A DNA stretch of 64,000 nt from an uncultured Lachnospiraceae bacterium (GTDB taxonomy: Bacteria; Bacillota; Clostridia; Lachnospirales; Lachnospiraceae). The DNA lies in NCBI GenBank assembly GCA_947245585.1, contig CAMXPV010000013.1, positions 1 through 64,000 on the forward strand. The letters are read 5' to 3'. The notes beneath the pieces are model-generated. The model ran no database searches and was not told where the DNA came from. It saw nothing but the letters and a program-made list of their open reading frames with translations. The position numbers were made by a program, and so were the translations under genes. This document shows positions 1-10,301 of this stretch, one piece after another (within the stretch, counting starts at the first letter, position 1; the number at the start of each line of letters is the position of its first letter).

Positions 1-74
1 ACAACAGAGCACGTCAGGGATCTATTACGCAGGAATTAACAGAAATTATCGCAGGCGCAAATGCGATCAGCTAA
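1..74 (+). CDS. atpG: ATP synthase F1 gamma subunit, C-terminal end (partial)
   Basis: The third reading frame from base 3 encodes NRARQGSITQELTEIIAGA and ends at TAA 72-74. This is the hallmark C-terminal helix of the gamma subunit, the rotating shaft inside the alpha3beta3 head. Everything upstream is outside the window. It lies 28 bases before atpD, the normal order in atp operons, which supports the call despite only 23 visible residues. Confidence 0.9.
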   Translation, partial: NRARQGSITQELTEIIAGANAIS

Positions 75-90
75 AATTAAATACGAGTGA

Positions 91-1509
<1,419 letters not shown>

Positions 1510-1538
1510 GCGTACTGAATAGCCGCAGGAGGTAATTT

Positions 1539-1949
1539 ATGGCTGAGGATAGCAGAAACTTTACATTAAAGATCATCACACCGGACAGGGTCTTTTATGA
1601 GGATCAGGTGTCCATGGTGGAGTTCAATACGGTCGAGGGTGAGGTCGGAATCTATAAGGAGCACATTCCTATGACGATGATCATTGCACCCGGAATCCTT
1701 ACGATCACCAAAGATCAGGAGATATCGGAGGCGGCGCTCCATGCGGGCTTTGCCGAGGTGCTCCCGGATCAGGTCACGGTGCTTGCCGAGATTATTGAGT
1801 GGCCGGAGGAGATTGATCTAAATCGTGCGGAAGAGGCAAAGTCCAGAGCAGAGGAGCGTATCAGGGAGCATGCGCCTGGAACGGACATGCGCAGAGCTGA
1901 GATGTCCTTAAGAAGGGCCGTAGCCAGAATAGAGACCGTACAGAAATGA
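1539..1949 (+). CDS. atpC: ATP synthase F1 epsilon subunit
   Basis: The 136-residue protein has the expected two parts: an N-terminal beta sandwich ([17 protein letters not shown], then [13 protein letters not shown]) and a C-terminal alpha hairpin rich in Glu and Arg (about residues 90-133). The subunit couples the rotor to the c-ring and regulates ATP hydrolysis. It starts 29 bases after atpD, preceded by GCAGGAGG. As the last gene of the operon it is followed by a GC-rich hairpin. Confidence 0.98.
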   Translation: MAEDSRNFTLKIITPDRVFYEDQVSMVEFNTVEGEVGIYKEHIPMTMIIAPGILTITKDQEISEAALHAGFAEVLPDQVTVLAEIIEWPEEIDLNRAEEAKSRAEERIREHAPGTDMRRAEMSLRRAVARIETVQK

Positions 1950-1962
1950 TAACAGTTTACAC

Positions 1963-1996
1963 ACAGGGGGGCGGGATACACCGTTCCCCTGTTTAA
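1963..1996 (+). terminator. Hairpin after atpC, probable terminator
   Basis: ACAGGGG pairs with CCCCTGT, and inner GCGG can pair with CCGT. The following TTTAAA is a poor U-tract, so termination may be inefficient or factor-assisted. Confidence 0.5.
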
Positions 1997-2019
1997 ACGG
2001 ATGGAAAAGGAGAAGGGGC

Positions 2020-4020
2020 TTGGTATTGGAAGCTCCCGGCATGGAACAGATGCGGAAAATTCAAACAAAAATTATTGCGATTGTGGTATTGGCGACAGTA
2101 TGTGTTTCGGTGGTTGCAGGGATTGTGAGTACGGCAGTGACCCGATATTCTACTACTGCGGCGCTTGAAAAGAATGCTTTGGAAACGGCGGAGCTTGCTG
2201 CTTTGGCGGCGAAAAATATGATTTCTACCTATACATTGACAATAACGGAAATGGCATCGAACGCGACCCTTTTGGATGACAATATTTCACTGGATGAAAA
2301 ACAGGAGTTCATTCAGGAACGGGCGGATATTTATTATATGCGGTTTGGAGGTATGGCCGATATAGAAGGTTACGATGCTGTTCACGATGTGGATATTTCA
2401 GGAGAACCCTTTTTTCAGGCGGCTGTACAGGGGAACAGTTATATGTCTACCCCCTATATAGATGGCCAGGATACATATATTATGGTTGCTGCTCCGATCA
2501 GGGAAGGCGACGTGGTGAAAGGCGTGCTTTATTTTCAGTGCGACAGCAGTATTTTACAGTCTATCATTGAAGGGCTGCAGATCGGAGAGGAAGGCGAGGC
2601 CTATATTCTGGATAAAGAGGGCACCACAATTGCTTATGGGAATCAGGAGTCGGTGCTGAACCAGGAAAATGTTATGCGGGAAGCGGCGGAGAATCCCGAT
2701 GATGAGGGGCTTCAGACAGTAGCGGCGATCGAAAAGAAAATGACGCTCGGTGAAGTCGGTGTAGAACGATTCTATTACGCGGAGGACCAGTCAAACAATA
2801 TTCAGAGTTATGCGCCCATTGCGGGGACGGATGGATGGTCGATTGCGGTGACGATAGATGAGGATGAATTTATGCGTCCGGCAGAGTATGGAAATATTTT
2901 ACAAATCGCGGTCTGTGCCGCGTCATGTATCGTGATTATTATTATTTCCATGAGAGTCAGCCATTCTATCGTTTTGCCCATGGTAAAGTGCGCGAAGCGA
3001 ATCCAGGCGCTTTCGCAGGGTGATTTGGGAAGCCCGGTTCCACAGGTGAAAAGTAAGGATGAGACGCGGATACTGGCGGATTCCACTATGCAGCTTGTCA
3101 AAGATTTTGGCGCGATTGTGCATGAAATGCAGGACATTCTCGGCGCGATAGCGGACGGGAATCTGACCCGGCAAGTTTCAGGGCAGTCCTATCCCGGTGA
3201 TTTTGCAGTTTTGTGGGAATCTTTGCGGATTATTGGTGAAAAATTGAATGCCACCATGACAGGCATTGTCTCTGCGTCCGGTCAGGTTTCAACAGGATCA
3301 GAGCAGGTGGCCGTCACTGCTGCGACTTTGTCCCAGAGCGCGATGGAGCAGACAAGTGCAGTAGGAGAACTTTCCGGGACCATTTCCAATATGAGCACGG
3401 AGGCAAAGGGAATTGCGCAAATGACGGAACAGGCAAAAGATGTCGTGGGTGAGGCGGGGAAAAAGCTTCAAGAGAGTGATGAGTATATTGACAGCCTGAA
3501 TGAGGCGATGAGCCAGATTACACAGTCGTCCGGTGAAATCAGCCGTATTATAGATACCATTGAAAACATTGCTTTCCAGACAAATATCCTGGCGCTTAAC
3601 GCGGCGGTGGAGGCGGCGCGCGCCGGGGAGAGTGGAAAAGGCTTCGCCGTGGTGGCGGAAGAAGTGAGAAGTCTGGCGACCAAGTCGGATCAGGCGGCGA
3701 AAGCGACCAAGGAGCTGATTGAACGTTCCGTCAGCGCGGTCGAAAGTGGAAGTCTTGTTGTGGGAAAGGTGACTGACTCGGTGACTGTTGCGGCGAAGAT
3801 GGCGGAAGAGGCAGTGGAGCAGATGGAGCAGGTGGCAAAATCCGTGGAGGAACAGACGGATGCAATCGGGCAGGTTGCCGAGGGCATTGAACAGATATCC
3901 GGCGTGGTACAGAATAATTCTGCCACCGCAGAGGAAAGCGCGGCTACCAGTCAGGAGTTATCCGGTCAGGCAGCGATGCTCCAACAGTTGGTAGGTAATT
4001 TCAGACTTTTGAAAAAATAG
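2020..4020 (+). CDS. Methyl-accepting chemotaxis protein with Cache-type sensor
   Basis: This is a 666-aa transmembrane chemoreceptor. TM1 lies near residues 15-38, followed by an extracytoplasmic Cache-like domain (about 40-285; [15 protein letters not shown] is typical), TM2 near 290-312, a HAMP region, and a long coiled-coil signalling domain. The conserved hairpin tip [20 protein letters not shown] is near residue 510 and should contact CheA/CheW. The start is the TTG at 2020, because AAGGAG lies 7 bases upstream; ATG 2041 is an alternative without a comparable site. No che or flagellar genes are nearby, so the ligand and output are unknown. Confidence 0.93.
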   Translation: MVLEAPGMEQMRKIQTKIIAIVVLATVCVSVVAGIVSTAVTRYSTTAALEKNALETAELAALAAKNMISTYTLTITEMASNATLLDDNISLDEKQEFIQERADIYYMRFGGMADIEGYDAVHDVDISGEPFFQAAVQGNSYMSTPYIDGQDTYIMVAAPIREGDVVKGVLYFQCDSSILQSIIEGLQIGEEGEAYILDKEGTTIAYGNQESVLNQENVMREAAENPDDEGLQTVAAIEKKMTLGEVGVERFYYAEDQSNNIQSYAPIAGTDGWSIAVTIDEDEFMRPAEYGNILQIAVCAASCIVIIIISMRVSHSIVLPMVKCAKRIQALSQGDLGSPVPQVKSKDETRILADSTMQLVKDFGAIVHEMQDILGAIADGNLTRQVSGQSYPGDFAVLWESLRIIGEKLNATMTGIVSASGQVSTGSEQVAVTAATLSQSAMEQTSAVGELSGTISNMSTEAKGIAQMTEQAKDVVGEAGKKLQESDEYIDSLNEAMSQITQSSGEISRIIDTIENIAFQTNILALNAAVEAARAGESGKGFAVVAEEVRSLATKSDQAAKATKELIERSVSAVESGSLVVGKVTDSVTVAAKMAEEAVEQMEQVAKSVEEQTDAIGQVAEGIEQISGVVQNNSATAEESAATSQELSGQAAMLQQLVGNFRLLKK

Positions 4021-4057
4021 GGATTTTGCGCCAGTGTCATGCGGTGGTCACAAAATT

Positions 4058-4086
4058 TTCACGTTCCGGCGGCCTTGCCATATGAT
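4058..4086 (+). promoter_or_regulatory. Putative sigma-A promoter for the 4119 gene
   Basis: TTCACG, a 17-base spacer and TATGAT, 33 bases before the next start codon. It would begin a transcript covering the small protein, the 846-aa protein and the HAD phosphatase. Confidence 0.5.
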
Positions 4087-4118
4087 AAAACAAAGGGACT
4101 GATTATTATGGTGAGTGT

Positions 4119-4484
4119 ATGAGACAATCAAGAATTTTACCGTTTTATATGGCTTATCCGATGCCGCTTTTTTATCAGGAGCAGGATACGGTGACGCGAG
4201 ATCTGGAATATTTGCAGGAGATGTATCCTGTGGAGGCGAAGAAATACCAAAAGGTGATTGCAGGGGTTCTGGATCGGTTAGACTATGAAGGCAGTATGAT
4301 TTATGACGAATATCCCGACAAGTGGCAGATTTACCGTCTGACACAGATTGTCGTGAATGAATTAAAACAGACTGAGGATGAAAAACAGGATTGGGACCGG
4401 ATTACAGAGTTTGTTCAGGTGCTTTTGTGCTGTGAGATTTATAAAAGGCGCCATATCAATCAGAACGGTGTTTTGATGTTTTGA
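4119..4484 (+). CDS. Small conserved protein of unknown function (YPMPLFYQ motif)
   Basis: The 121-aa soluble protein has an N-terminal aromatic/proline stretch (YMAYPMPLFYQEQ), then DLEYLQEMYP, and a central DYEGSMIYDEYPDKW block. I associate this pattern with a family of unnamed proteins in Lachnospiraceae, but I know of no assigned function. No signal peptide or membrane segment is visible. The ATG at 4119 has only a weak GGTGAG 3 bases upstream; ATG 4149 is possible. The next gene begins 18 bases downstream, so the two are probably co-transcribed. Confidence 0.7.
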   Translation: MRQSRILPFYMAYPMPLFYQEQDTVTRDLEYLQEMYPVEAKKYQKVIAGVLDRLDYEGSMIYDEYPDKWQIYRLTQIVVNELKQTEDEKQDWDRITEFVQVLLCCEIYKRRHINQNGVLMF

Positions 4485-4502
4485 CAGAGGAACTGGCAGT
4501 AC

Positions 4503-7043
4503 ATGAAGAGAGCAATTATAAAAGGCCTTTGTCTGGGATGTATTTTCGCGCTTGCGTTGATGATTCTCAGCATGGTGATGAATCAGGGAAACACGGATAT
4601 GACAACTGAGATGGGAGAGGCGACCTACCCTGTGCTGTCCATGTATGTGGGCACATACAGGGTGGGGAGTCTGCATGGGTATGCCCAAAATATGGAATCG
4701 GCCTATTTAAGGGACAACCTTCAGCCTGTCGGCGCTGATCGAAAAATAGATGTAAGGATAGACACTTATGGACGTGAAATTGACGAAATTGGCTTTGAAG
4801 TGCGAAGCTTGGACGGAGAACGTCTGGTGGAGAGCACGTCGGTGGAGAAATACGAGGAAAAGGATGGGGAGATCTCTTTTTCAATTACCCTGAAAGATTT
4901 GATAGAAAGCAATACGGAATACATGTTGGTTTTTCTTGTCACACCGAAGGAGAATACGCCCATTCGGTATTATTCCAGAATTGTGTTAAGCGACTCCCTT
5001 TTTATTCAGGAAAAACTGGATTATATCATGGACTTTCATGAGCGGACCTTTGACAAGGAAGCGGCGGTGGAATTGACAAAGTATTTGGAATCCAATGCGG
5101 AGGGAGACAATACCACTTTTAGCAAGGTGACGATACACTCCAATTTTAATCAGGTGACATGGGGAGATATGGCGGTAGAGAGGACAACGCAGCCGCGCAT
5201 TATCATTAAGGAACTTGCGGAGCATACGGGCGCTTTTAACATAGAATATCTGGTAAATGTAAAAAAAGGAAAACAGACGGATTATTATCGTGTGAAAGAG
5301 TATTACAGAGTCCGTTACACACCGGAACGGATGTATCTGTTGGACTTTGAGAGAGATATGGAGCAGGTCTTTGACGAGGACGCTTCGGTTTATGTCAATG
5401 ACAAGATTGTGTTGGGGATAACTGGAGACAAAGTGACGCTGCAGGAAAGCGATGGCGGAAATGTGTTTGCTTTTACGGTGGCAGACAAGCTTTACAGTTA
5501 TAATGTGACGGATAACAAGTTAGCCAGACTTTTCAGCTTTTACGGAAATACGGAGGAGCTTCTGGATGAGAGAAGCGCATATAACCGCCATGACATACGA
5601 GTGCTGACGGTGGATGAGACGGGAAATATACTTTTTTTAGTCTATGGATATATGAACAGGGGACGGCATGAAGGGTGCGTGGGCGTAGCGCTCTACGGAT
5701 ATAACAGTGTGGCGAACACCGTGGAGGAGATGGTGTTTATTCCCTATGATAAGTCCTATGAGCTTTTAAAGAAGGATATCGAGGAACTCTCTTATCTGAG
5801 CAGGACAGGCAGCTACTATTTCATGATGAGCGGCAGTGTGTACGCGGTGGATCTGCAGTCTCTGGAAGTGCGGTCTGTGGTGACAGGATTAAGAGAGGGG
5901 GGCTATCATGTTTCAGAGTCCAATAAAATGCTAGTTTGGCAGAATGGGGATGATCTTTATGCGGCAAAGGAACTTATTCTGATGAACCTGAACACACAGA
6001 AGCAGACAAAAATCCAGGCGGGCGCAGGCGAGTATATTTCCGTAGAGGGATTCATGGAGGAAGACTTGGTCTATGGATTGGCGAAGAAGCGGGATGTCAG
6101 GGAAAACAGCACGGGAATCACGACGTTTCCCATGTATTGTCTGAAAATTCAGAGTGACAGCGGCGATATACTCAAAACGTATCAGAAGGATAATGTCTAT
6201 GTCGTGGGCAGTGAGATTGAGGAAAATCAGCTTACCTTGTTTAGGGTGACATATGATGAGGAAAGTGAAAGCTATGTGTCAACAGCCAACGACCAGATTA
6301 TGAACACGGAGGAGGTTAAGAGCGGACTCAACCAACTCAGTTATGTGGTTACGGAAACTTACGAGACAATCTGCCAGATCGCAGTGAAGGATGAGATAGA
6401 CGGCCGTGCAATGAAGCATTTGACACCCAAAGAGATTTTGTTTGAAGGCAGTCGTTCGGTTGGGGAACTGGCAGGCGAAGCAACGGAAAAATATTTTTAT
6501 GTATATGGGAAAAACGGCATAGAAGATATTCATGTCAATCCTGGAAAAGCGGTGGATTTGGCATACCGTACAGCTGGGGTGGTGGTGGATGACGACGGAG
6601 ACTATGTCTGGAAGAGAGAAACCAGAAGCACGCGCAATCAGATTATGGCAATCACAGAAAACGAGGTCACGGAGACGAAGGGTTCGCTTGCAGTCTGTCT
6701 TGATACCATTTTAAAATACGAGGGCATTTCAAGAAATACGCAGAACCGTTTGAATCAGGGGGATACTGTCTTCGACATCTTAGAGGGTGATCTGCAAAAC
6801 TGTACCATTCTGGATTTGTCCGGATGTACTCTGGATGCGGTATTGTACTATGTCAATCAGGATATTCCGGTATTGACCACATTGGAGGATGGCAATGCGG
6901 TGTTGATTGTGGGATTTAATGAACTCAACATTGTGGTGATGGACCCTGGCGACGGGACGTTGGAAAAGAGAGGGATGAACGATTCTACGCAGTGGCTTGA
7001 GGAAAACGGCAACCAGTTTATCTCCTATATCAGAAAGGATTAA
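4503..7043 (+). CDS. Membrane-anchored protein with propeller-like middle and degenerate C39-like tail
   Basis: The 846-aa protein has one N-terminal transmembrane helix (about residues 8-27) with Lys/Arg before it, so the bulk should be outside the cell. About residues 50-280 look all-beta. About 280-640 contain repeated segments of the type DKLYSYNV, TGNILFLVYGY and GSVYAVDLQSLEV, suggesting a beta-propeller. The last ~100 residues (from RLNQGDTVFDILEGD) resemble a papain-like C39 fold: GCTLDAVLYYVNQDIPVL, then NAVLIVGFNELNIVVMDP. In active members a His precedes VVIVG and a Cys begins the domain; here the His position is Asn and no such Cys is evident. I infer a non-catalytic binding domain. 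Function is unknown. Confidence 0.72.
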   Translation: MKRAIIKGLCLGCIFALALMILSMVMNQGNTDMTTEMGEATYPVLSMYVGTYRVGSLHGYAQNMESAYLRDNLQPVGADRKIDVRIDTYGREIDEIGFEVRSLDGERLVESTSVEKYEEKDGEISFSITLKDLIESNTEYMLVFLVTPKENTPIRYYSRIVLSDSLFIQEKLDYIMDFHERTFDKEAAVELTKYLESNAEGDNTTFSKVTIHSNFNQVTWGDMAVERTTQPRIIIKELAEHTGAFNIEYLVNVKKGKQTDYYRVKEYYRVRYTPERMYLLDFERDMEQVFDEDASVYVNDKIVLGITGDKVTLQESDGGNVFAFTVADKLYSYNVTDNKLARLFSFYGNTEELLDERSAYNRHDIRVLTVDETGNILFLVYGYMNRGRHEGCVGVALYGYNSVANTVEEMVFIPYDKSYELLKKDIEELSYLSRTGSYYFMMSGSVYAVDLQSLEVRSVVTGLREGGYHVSESNKMLVWQNGDDLYAAKELILMNLNTQKQTKIQAGAGEYISVEGFMEEDLVYGLAKKRDVRENSTGITTFPMYCLKIQSDSGDILKTYQKDNVYVVGSEIEENQLTLFRVTYDEESESYVSTANDQIMNTEEVKSGLNQLSYVVTETYETICQIAVKDEIDGRAMKHLTPKEILFEGSRSVGELAGEATEKYFYVYGKNGIEDIHVNPGKAVDLAYRTAGVVVDDDGDYVWKRETRSTRNQIMAITENEVTETKGSLAVCLDTILKYEGISRNTQNRLNQGDTVFDILEGDLQNCTILDLSGCTLDAVLYYVNQDIPVLTTLEDGNAVLIVGFNELNIVVMDPGDGTLEKRGMNDSTQWLEENGNQFISYIRKD

Positions 7044-7057
7044 GGCGGAAACAGCGG

Positions 7058-7732
7058 ATGAGAAAGTCAGACATTGCGGTGATTTTTGATATGGACGGCA
7101 CCATTTTTGACAGCGAAAGGCTGGTTCTGGATTGTTGGATGAGGATTGGTGAAAAATACGGGATTCCCGATATTGGCGAAGTGTTTGTGCAGTGCATCGG
7201 GACAAACAAAGTACGCACGCAGGAGATCGTTTTTGGACATTACGGGAGGAACTTTCCCTATGAAAAATTCAGTGAGGAAAGTTCTGTATTGTTTCATGAG
7301 ATTACAGACAAGGAGGGACTTCCGGTAAAAGCGGGAGCGCGGGAAATTTTGGCGTACCTGCGGGAACAGAAAATCCCTCTTGGGCTGGCCTCCTCCACGC
7401 GGCTTGCGGTTGTCACGCAGGAGCTGAAGGATGCCGGTCTCTATGAATATTTTCAGACGGTGGTGGGCGGCGATCTGTTAAAAAACAGCAAGCCGGCACC
7501 GGATATTTACCTGATGACCTGCGAGCGCATGGGTGTTCTGCCTCAGAATACGTATGCCATAGAGGACTCTTACAACGGTATTCGGTCGGCTCATGCTGCC
7601 GGAATGCGTCCCATTATGGTGCCGGATATGATGGCGGCAACGGAGGAAATGGAGAGGCTGAGCGAGAGGGTGTTTGCGGATTTGGTGCAGGTGAGGGGAT
7701 ATTTGGAAGAGAAAATAAAGGGCGCAGTCTAA
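7058..7732 (+). CDS. HAD-superfamily phosphatase (beta-phosphoglucomutase-like)
   Basis: The 224-aa protein carries all HAD motifs: DMDGTIFDSE (residues 11-20, nucleophile and acid/base Asp), the GLASST motif II near 112-117, the motif III Lys in KNSKPAPDIY near 145, and EDSYNGIRSA near 168. The helical cap between motifs I and II marks subfamily IA, which includes beta-phosphoglucomutase and small sugar-phosphate phosphatases. The substrate cannot be read from sequence. It starts 14 bases after the 846-aa gene. Its stop codon lies inside the loop of a terminator shared with queT. Confidence 0.9.
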   Translation: MRKSDIAVIFDMDGTIFDSERLVLDCWMRIGEKYGIPDIGEVFVQCIGTNKVRTQEIVFGHYGRNFPYEKFSEESSVLFHEITDKEGLPVKAGAREILAYLREQKIPLGLASSTRLAVVTQELKDAGLYEYFQTVVGGDLLKNSKPAPDIYLMTCERMGVLPQNTYAIEDSYNGIRSAHAAGMRPIMVPDMMAATEEMERLSERVFADLVQVRGYLEEKIKGAV

Positions 7733-7746
7733 AAGATGCGCCCTTT
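7717..7746. terminator. Bidirectional terminator holding both stop codons
   Basis: AAAGGGCGCA (7717-7726) pairs perfectly with TGCGCCCTTT (7737-7746) around a 10-base loop. The plus strand continues GTATTTTT and the minus strand ATTTTC, so it can end both transcripts. The TAA of the HAD gene (7730-7732) and the TAG of queT (7729-7731 on the minus strand) both lie in the loop. Confidence 0.88.
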
Positions 7747-8268
7747 GTATTTTTCCAGAATCGTCAGTAAAATCATCCCCAAAATGCCGCAGGATATGAT
7801 TTCCCCGGCGCCCACGGTCAGGCAGTAGAAGCCGAGGCACTGTATCAGGGACATACCCTCGATCATCAGGCCGTAACCGTAAACTAAAATAAGAGGAACG
7901 ATAATGGTGTTGGCAATAATCGGACAGACCGGTGCGCACCATTTCCATCTGCGGAGTGCATAAGTGCCAAGTGCACCTAACAGCGTGGCAAGAGAGCCGA
8001 AAATAATGTCGGGCATGGCGCAGCCTGTCAGAATATTACTTAGCAGACATCCGATCATAAGTCCCGGTATGGCAGCTGGGGTGAAAAAGGGAAGAATGGT
8101 CAGCGCTTCTGAGAAGCGAACCTGAATCGCATAATTGGCTAACCCGAATGCATTTGCGATAAAGGTTAAAACGATGTAGAGTGCGGCGATCATGGCCGCC
8201 TGCGCCAGAAAAAGCGCATGAGAGTGTGCGGTTTTGTAGGAAACCGCCTGAGTGCTTTGTGTCTTCAT
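7729..8268 (-). CDS. queT: QueT-family ECF transporter substrate-binding (S) component
   Basis: The 179-aa protein is very hydrophobic, with about five or six membrane helices. Features of the QueT family are an N-terminal AALYIVLTFIANAFGLANYA helix, IQVRFSEALTILPFF, and PGLMIGCLLSNIL. In the family it is the specificity subunit of an energy-coupling-factor importer for queuosine precursors; the shared EcfA/A'/T module is not in the window. AAAGGAG lies 9 bases before the ATG. It has its own promoter and a structured leader of about 95 nt, as expected for a riboswitch-controlled queuosine gene. Confidence 0.88.
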   Translation of the reverse strand: MKTQSTQAVSYKTAHSHALFLAQAAMIAALYIVLTFIANAFGLANYAIQVRFSEALTILPFFTPAAIPGLMIGCLLSNILTGCAMPDIIFGSLATLLGALGTYALRRWKWCAPVCPIIANTIIVPLILVYGYGLMIEGMSLIQCLGFYCLTVGAGEIISCGILGMILLTILEKYKGRIF

Positions 8269-8363
8269 GTGTAGTTGTCTCCTTTAGTTTTGTTTTTCGT
8301 CAGGAAGGTCTCGAACTGACGTATATATTTTCTGAAACTCTTGCACTTATGAGAGTTCCAACG
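8269..8363 (-). ncRNA. Structured 5' leader of queT, candidate preQ1-type riboswitch
   Basis: Read on the minus strand, GGAACTCT/AGAGTTTC (8352-8359 with 8334-8341) forms an 8-bp stem with one G-T pair and a 10-base loop. CGTCAG/CTGACG (8316-8321 with 8298-8303) forms a second stem with a 12-base loop. An A-rich tail then runs into the AAAGGAG ribosome site. queT genes are often preQ1-controlled, but I do not see the class I consensus, so the class is open. Confidence 0.5.
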
Positions 8364-8369
8364 TTTCAC

Positions 8370-8398
8370 AGTATAGCATGATATTGAATAAAATGCAA
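8370..8398 (-). promoter_or_regulatory. Sigma-A promoter of queT
   Basis: On the minus strand: TTGCAT (8393-8398), a 17-base spacer and TATACT (8370-8375). It places the start of transcription near 8363, immediately before the first stem of the leader. Confidence 0.75.
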
Positions 8399-8425
8399 GC
8401 TGTGCTTCATTTGGTTTATATACAG

Positions 8426-8788
8426 TTAGGTTCCCGGTTTACAGTTTTTTGAGAGATCAATGATTTTCTGTATTATTTCATATACTTGTCCTTGTTTGTT
8501 GGGCGGAACGGCTAGCAGTTGATGATAGATGTGCAGCGGTATGTTATGCTCTTCTTGATAATCAAGTGAAGACTCGGTCTTTTCTAACAAGCTGCACATA
8601 GAAATATTGAGTCCCTGGGAGACGCGATAAAGCGTTTCCACACTCGCATTTTTTTCGCCGCGCTCCAGTTGTCCGATATAAGTCGGGTGGAAACCGCAGA
8701 TTTCAGCAAGCCTCTCCTGTGTCATCTTTTTTTCCTTTCTATAAAAACGGATTTTCAATCCTAATTCTTTTGAGATATTCATATTCAA
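8426..8788 (-). CDS. XRE-family helix-turn-helix transcriptional regulator
   Basis: The 120-aa protein has a Cro/CI-type HTH at about residues 8-63 (RFYRKEKKMTQERLAEICG, then PTYIGQLERGEKNASVETL). A short C-terminal segment of about 50 residues has no recognisable domain and may mediate dimerisation. GGAAGG precedes the ATG; a second ATG lies two codons in. It is divergent from the SGNH/MBOAT pair across about 105 bases that contain three phased repeats, so it probably controls that pair and itself. Regulation is inferred from arrangement. Confidence 0.87.
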   Translation of the reverse strand: MNMNISKELGLKIRFYRKEKKMTQERLAEICGFHPTYIGQLERGEKNASVETLYRVSQGLNISMCSLLEKTESSLDYQEEHNIPLHIYHQLLAVPPNKQGQVYEIIQKIIDLSKNCKPGT

Positions 8789-8822
8789 TTAATTCCTTCC
8801 CAAGTAAAATATGTTATAAAAC

Positions 8823-8902
8823 AGACTATAGATATTAAAGAATTCGTTCAATAGACTATTGACGTTAAAAGAATACAAATATATACTATAAATATGAAAA
8901 TG
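8823..8902. repeat. Three direct repeats at exact 30-bp spacing, candidate operator
   Basis: Copies start at 8823, 8853 and 8883 and share a core of (G/T)ACTAT followed by an A/T-rich (G/A)A..T.AAA segment. The first two copies also share the end GAAT. A 30-bp period is close to three helical turns, putting all copies on one DNA face. They overlap the rightward promoter and reach into the annotated start codon at 8894. Confidence 0.7.
8859..8887 (+). promoter_or_regulatory. Sigma-A promoter of the SGNH/MBOAT operon
   Basis: TTGACG (8859-8864), a 17-base spacer and TATACT (8882-8887). It lies inside repeats 2 and 3. The predicted first transcribed base is about 8893-8895, which coincides with the ATG at 8894. 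Confidence 0.75.
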
Positions 8903-10267
8903 AAAGAAAAAATATTACAGAGTATGATTTTAGAGTTACAAAAAAAGAAACGGTTATTTTCCGCAATAACGAGTATATTGGCGGGAATTTTGATTTTTGA
9001 AGGAATTGTGCATCTATTAAACCAGATGTATGCAGAGGAAGATGAATGGTATCGGATTCTCTGGCATTATTTTTATGAGGACGCGGGAAAAATTGATAAT
9101 GTCTATCTGGGCTCTTCCCACGTGTATTGCGATCTTGATCCAACGATATTAGATCGCTTAAACGGTCAGTATAATTTTAATCTCTCTTCGCCGGGTCAAC
9201 TTTTAAACGGCTCCTATTACTTGCTGAGAGAGGCTGATCGTACAAACGAACTGTCTCATGTATATCTGGAATTATATTATGTGTGTAATTATGATGACAC
9301 AGTGCTTTTAGAATATTACCGAAACTGGATGAATACGGATTATATGAAACCGTCTGTAAACAGGGCTGCATATATGTTGGCAATCGGAGGGCAGGAACAA
9401 TATCTCAATATTATATATCCATTTAGCAGATATCGTATTAATCTGGGAGATTGGAGTAAAATAAAGGGTCTTATAGAGCGTAAAGAAAGCAAAATGTATG
9501 CAGATTATGAGAATGAATGGGAGTATTGGGATGGAAACGGAAAATGTACTTATGAGAGACAGGGGTTTCAGAGATGCACAAGAATATATAAGGACAGTCA
9601 GAAGTTTTACCCGCAAATGGAGAGATTGACGGATTATTCTATTGGGGAAAGGAATGAGAAATATTGCCGTGATATGATTGAGTACTGTAAGAAAGAGGAA
9701 ATTCCTATCACTTTATTCGTCTCGCCGATCTTCGATTTACAGTTGATCAGCACGGAGGGCTATGATGATTATAATATGGCAATTAAGGAGCTTGCAGCAG
9801 AATATGATGTGCCCTTTTATGATTTTAATCTGGCCAGGGATGCGTATCTGCCGATTCAGGACGGGAAGTATTTTAGGGATGTCGGACACTTAAACCAGTA
9901 TGGAGCACAATTGTTTACGCCATTCTTTTATGAGGTGGTAAGCAGAGAAGAAGAGGATAATAAAGAATATTTTTATAATACCTATAAGGAGAGGCTTGGA
10001 GAAAGTAAACCGTCCATTTATGGGCTTTATGCTAAGACGCTAAATGAGAGAAAAAGCAGTCAAGTTTTGCAAATCGCTGCCAATCGCGAATTTGGTATAG
10101 AATATCGAATCACATTGATTCCGGATGGGGAAAAGAGAAAAATGATACAGGATTTTAAAGAAAAAAGGGAATTTCGGACTCCGCTGGAAGAACACGGGGT
10201 TTGCATCATTGTGGCCAGATTAAAAGATAATCCGGTAGAGATGCAGACTATGGCAATTCGCTATTAA
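8894..10267 (+). CDS. SGNH/AlgJ-DltD-like membrane-anchored acyl-handling protein
   Basis: The 457-aa protein has an N-terminal transmembrane helix (about residues 21-43), so the main domain should be extracytoplasmic. NVYLGSSHVYCDLDP (near 69-83) matches the SGNH block I Ser region and DVGHLNQYGA (near 328) matches the Asp-x-x-His block V. Such proteins partner MBOAT acyltransferases in alginate or teichoic acid O-acylation, and the next gene is an MBOAT. The acceptor is unknown. No Shine-Dalgarno site precedes ATG 8894 and the promoter would start the mRNA there, so the transcript is leaderless or the true start is 8900 or 8921. Confidence 0.8.
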   Translation: MKMKEKILQSMILELQKKKRLFSAITSILAGILIFEGIVHLLNQMYAEEDEWYRILWHYFYEDAGKIDNVYLGSSHVYCDLDPTILDRLNGQYNFNLSSPGQLLNGSYYLLREADRTNELSHVYLELYYVCNYDDTVLLEYYRNWMNTDYMKPSVNRAAYMLAIGGQEQYLNIIYPFSRYRINLGDWSKIKGLIERKESKMYADYENEWEYWDGNGKCTYERQGFQRCTRIYKDSQKFYPQMERLTDYSIGERNEKYCRDMIEYCKKEEIPITLFVSPIFDLQLISTEGYDDYNMAIKELAAEYDVPFYDFNLARDAYLPIQDGKYFRDVGHLNQYGAQLFTPFFYEVVSREEEDNKEYFYNTYKERLGESKPSIYGLYAKTLNERKSSQVLQIAANREFGIEYRITLIPDGEKRKMIQDFKEKREFRTPLEEHGVCIIVARLKDNPVEMQTMAIRY

Positions 10268-10301
10268 GAGTGAAGAGCAAGATATGAAGGATGGATGAAG
10301 G

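Noticed and set aside
8269-8363. Class I preQ1 riboswitch
   Set aside because: I did not find the compact class I aptamer pattern with its A-rich tail pairing; only a general structured leader is claimed.
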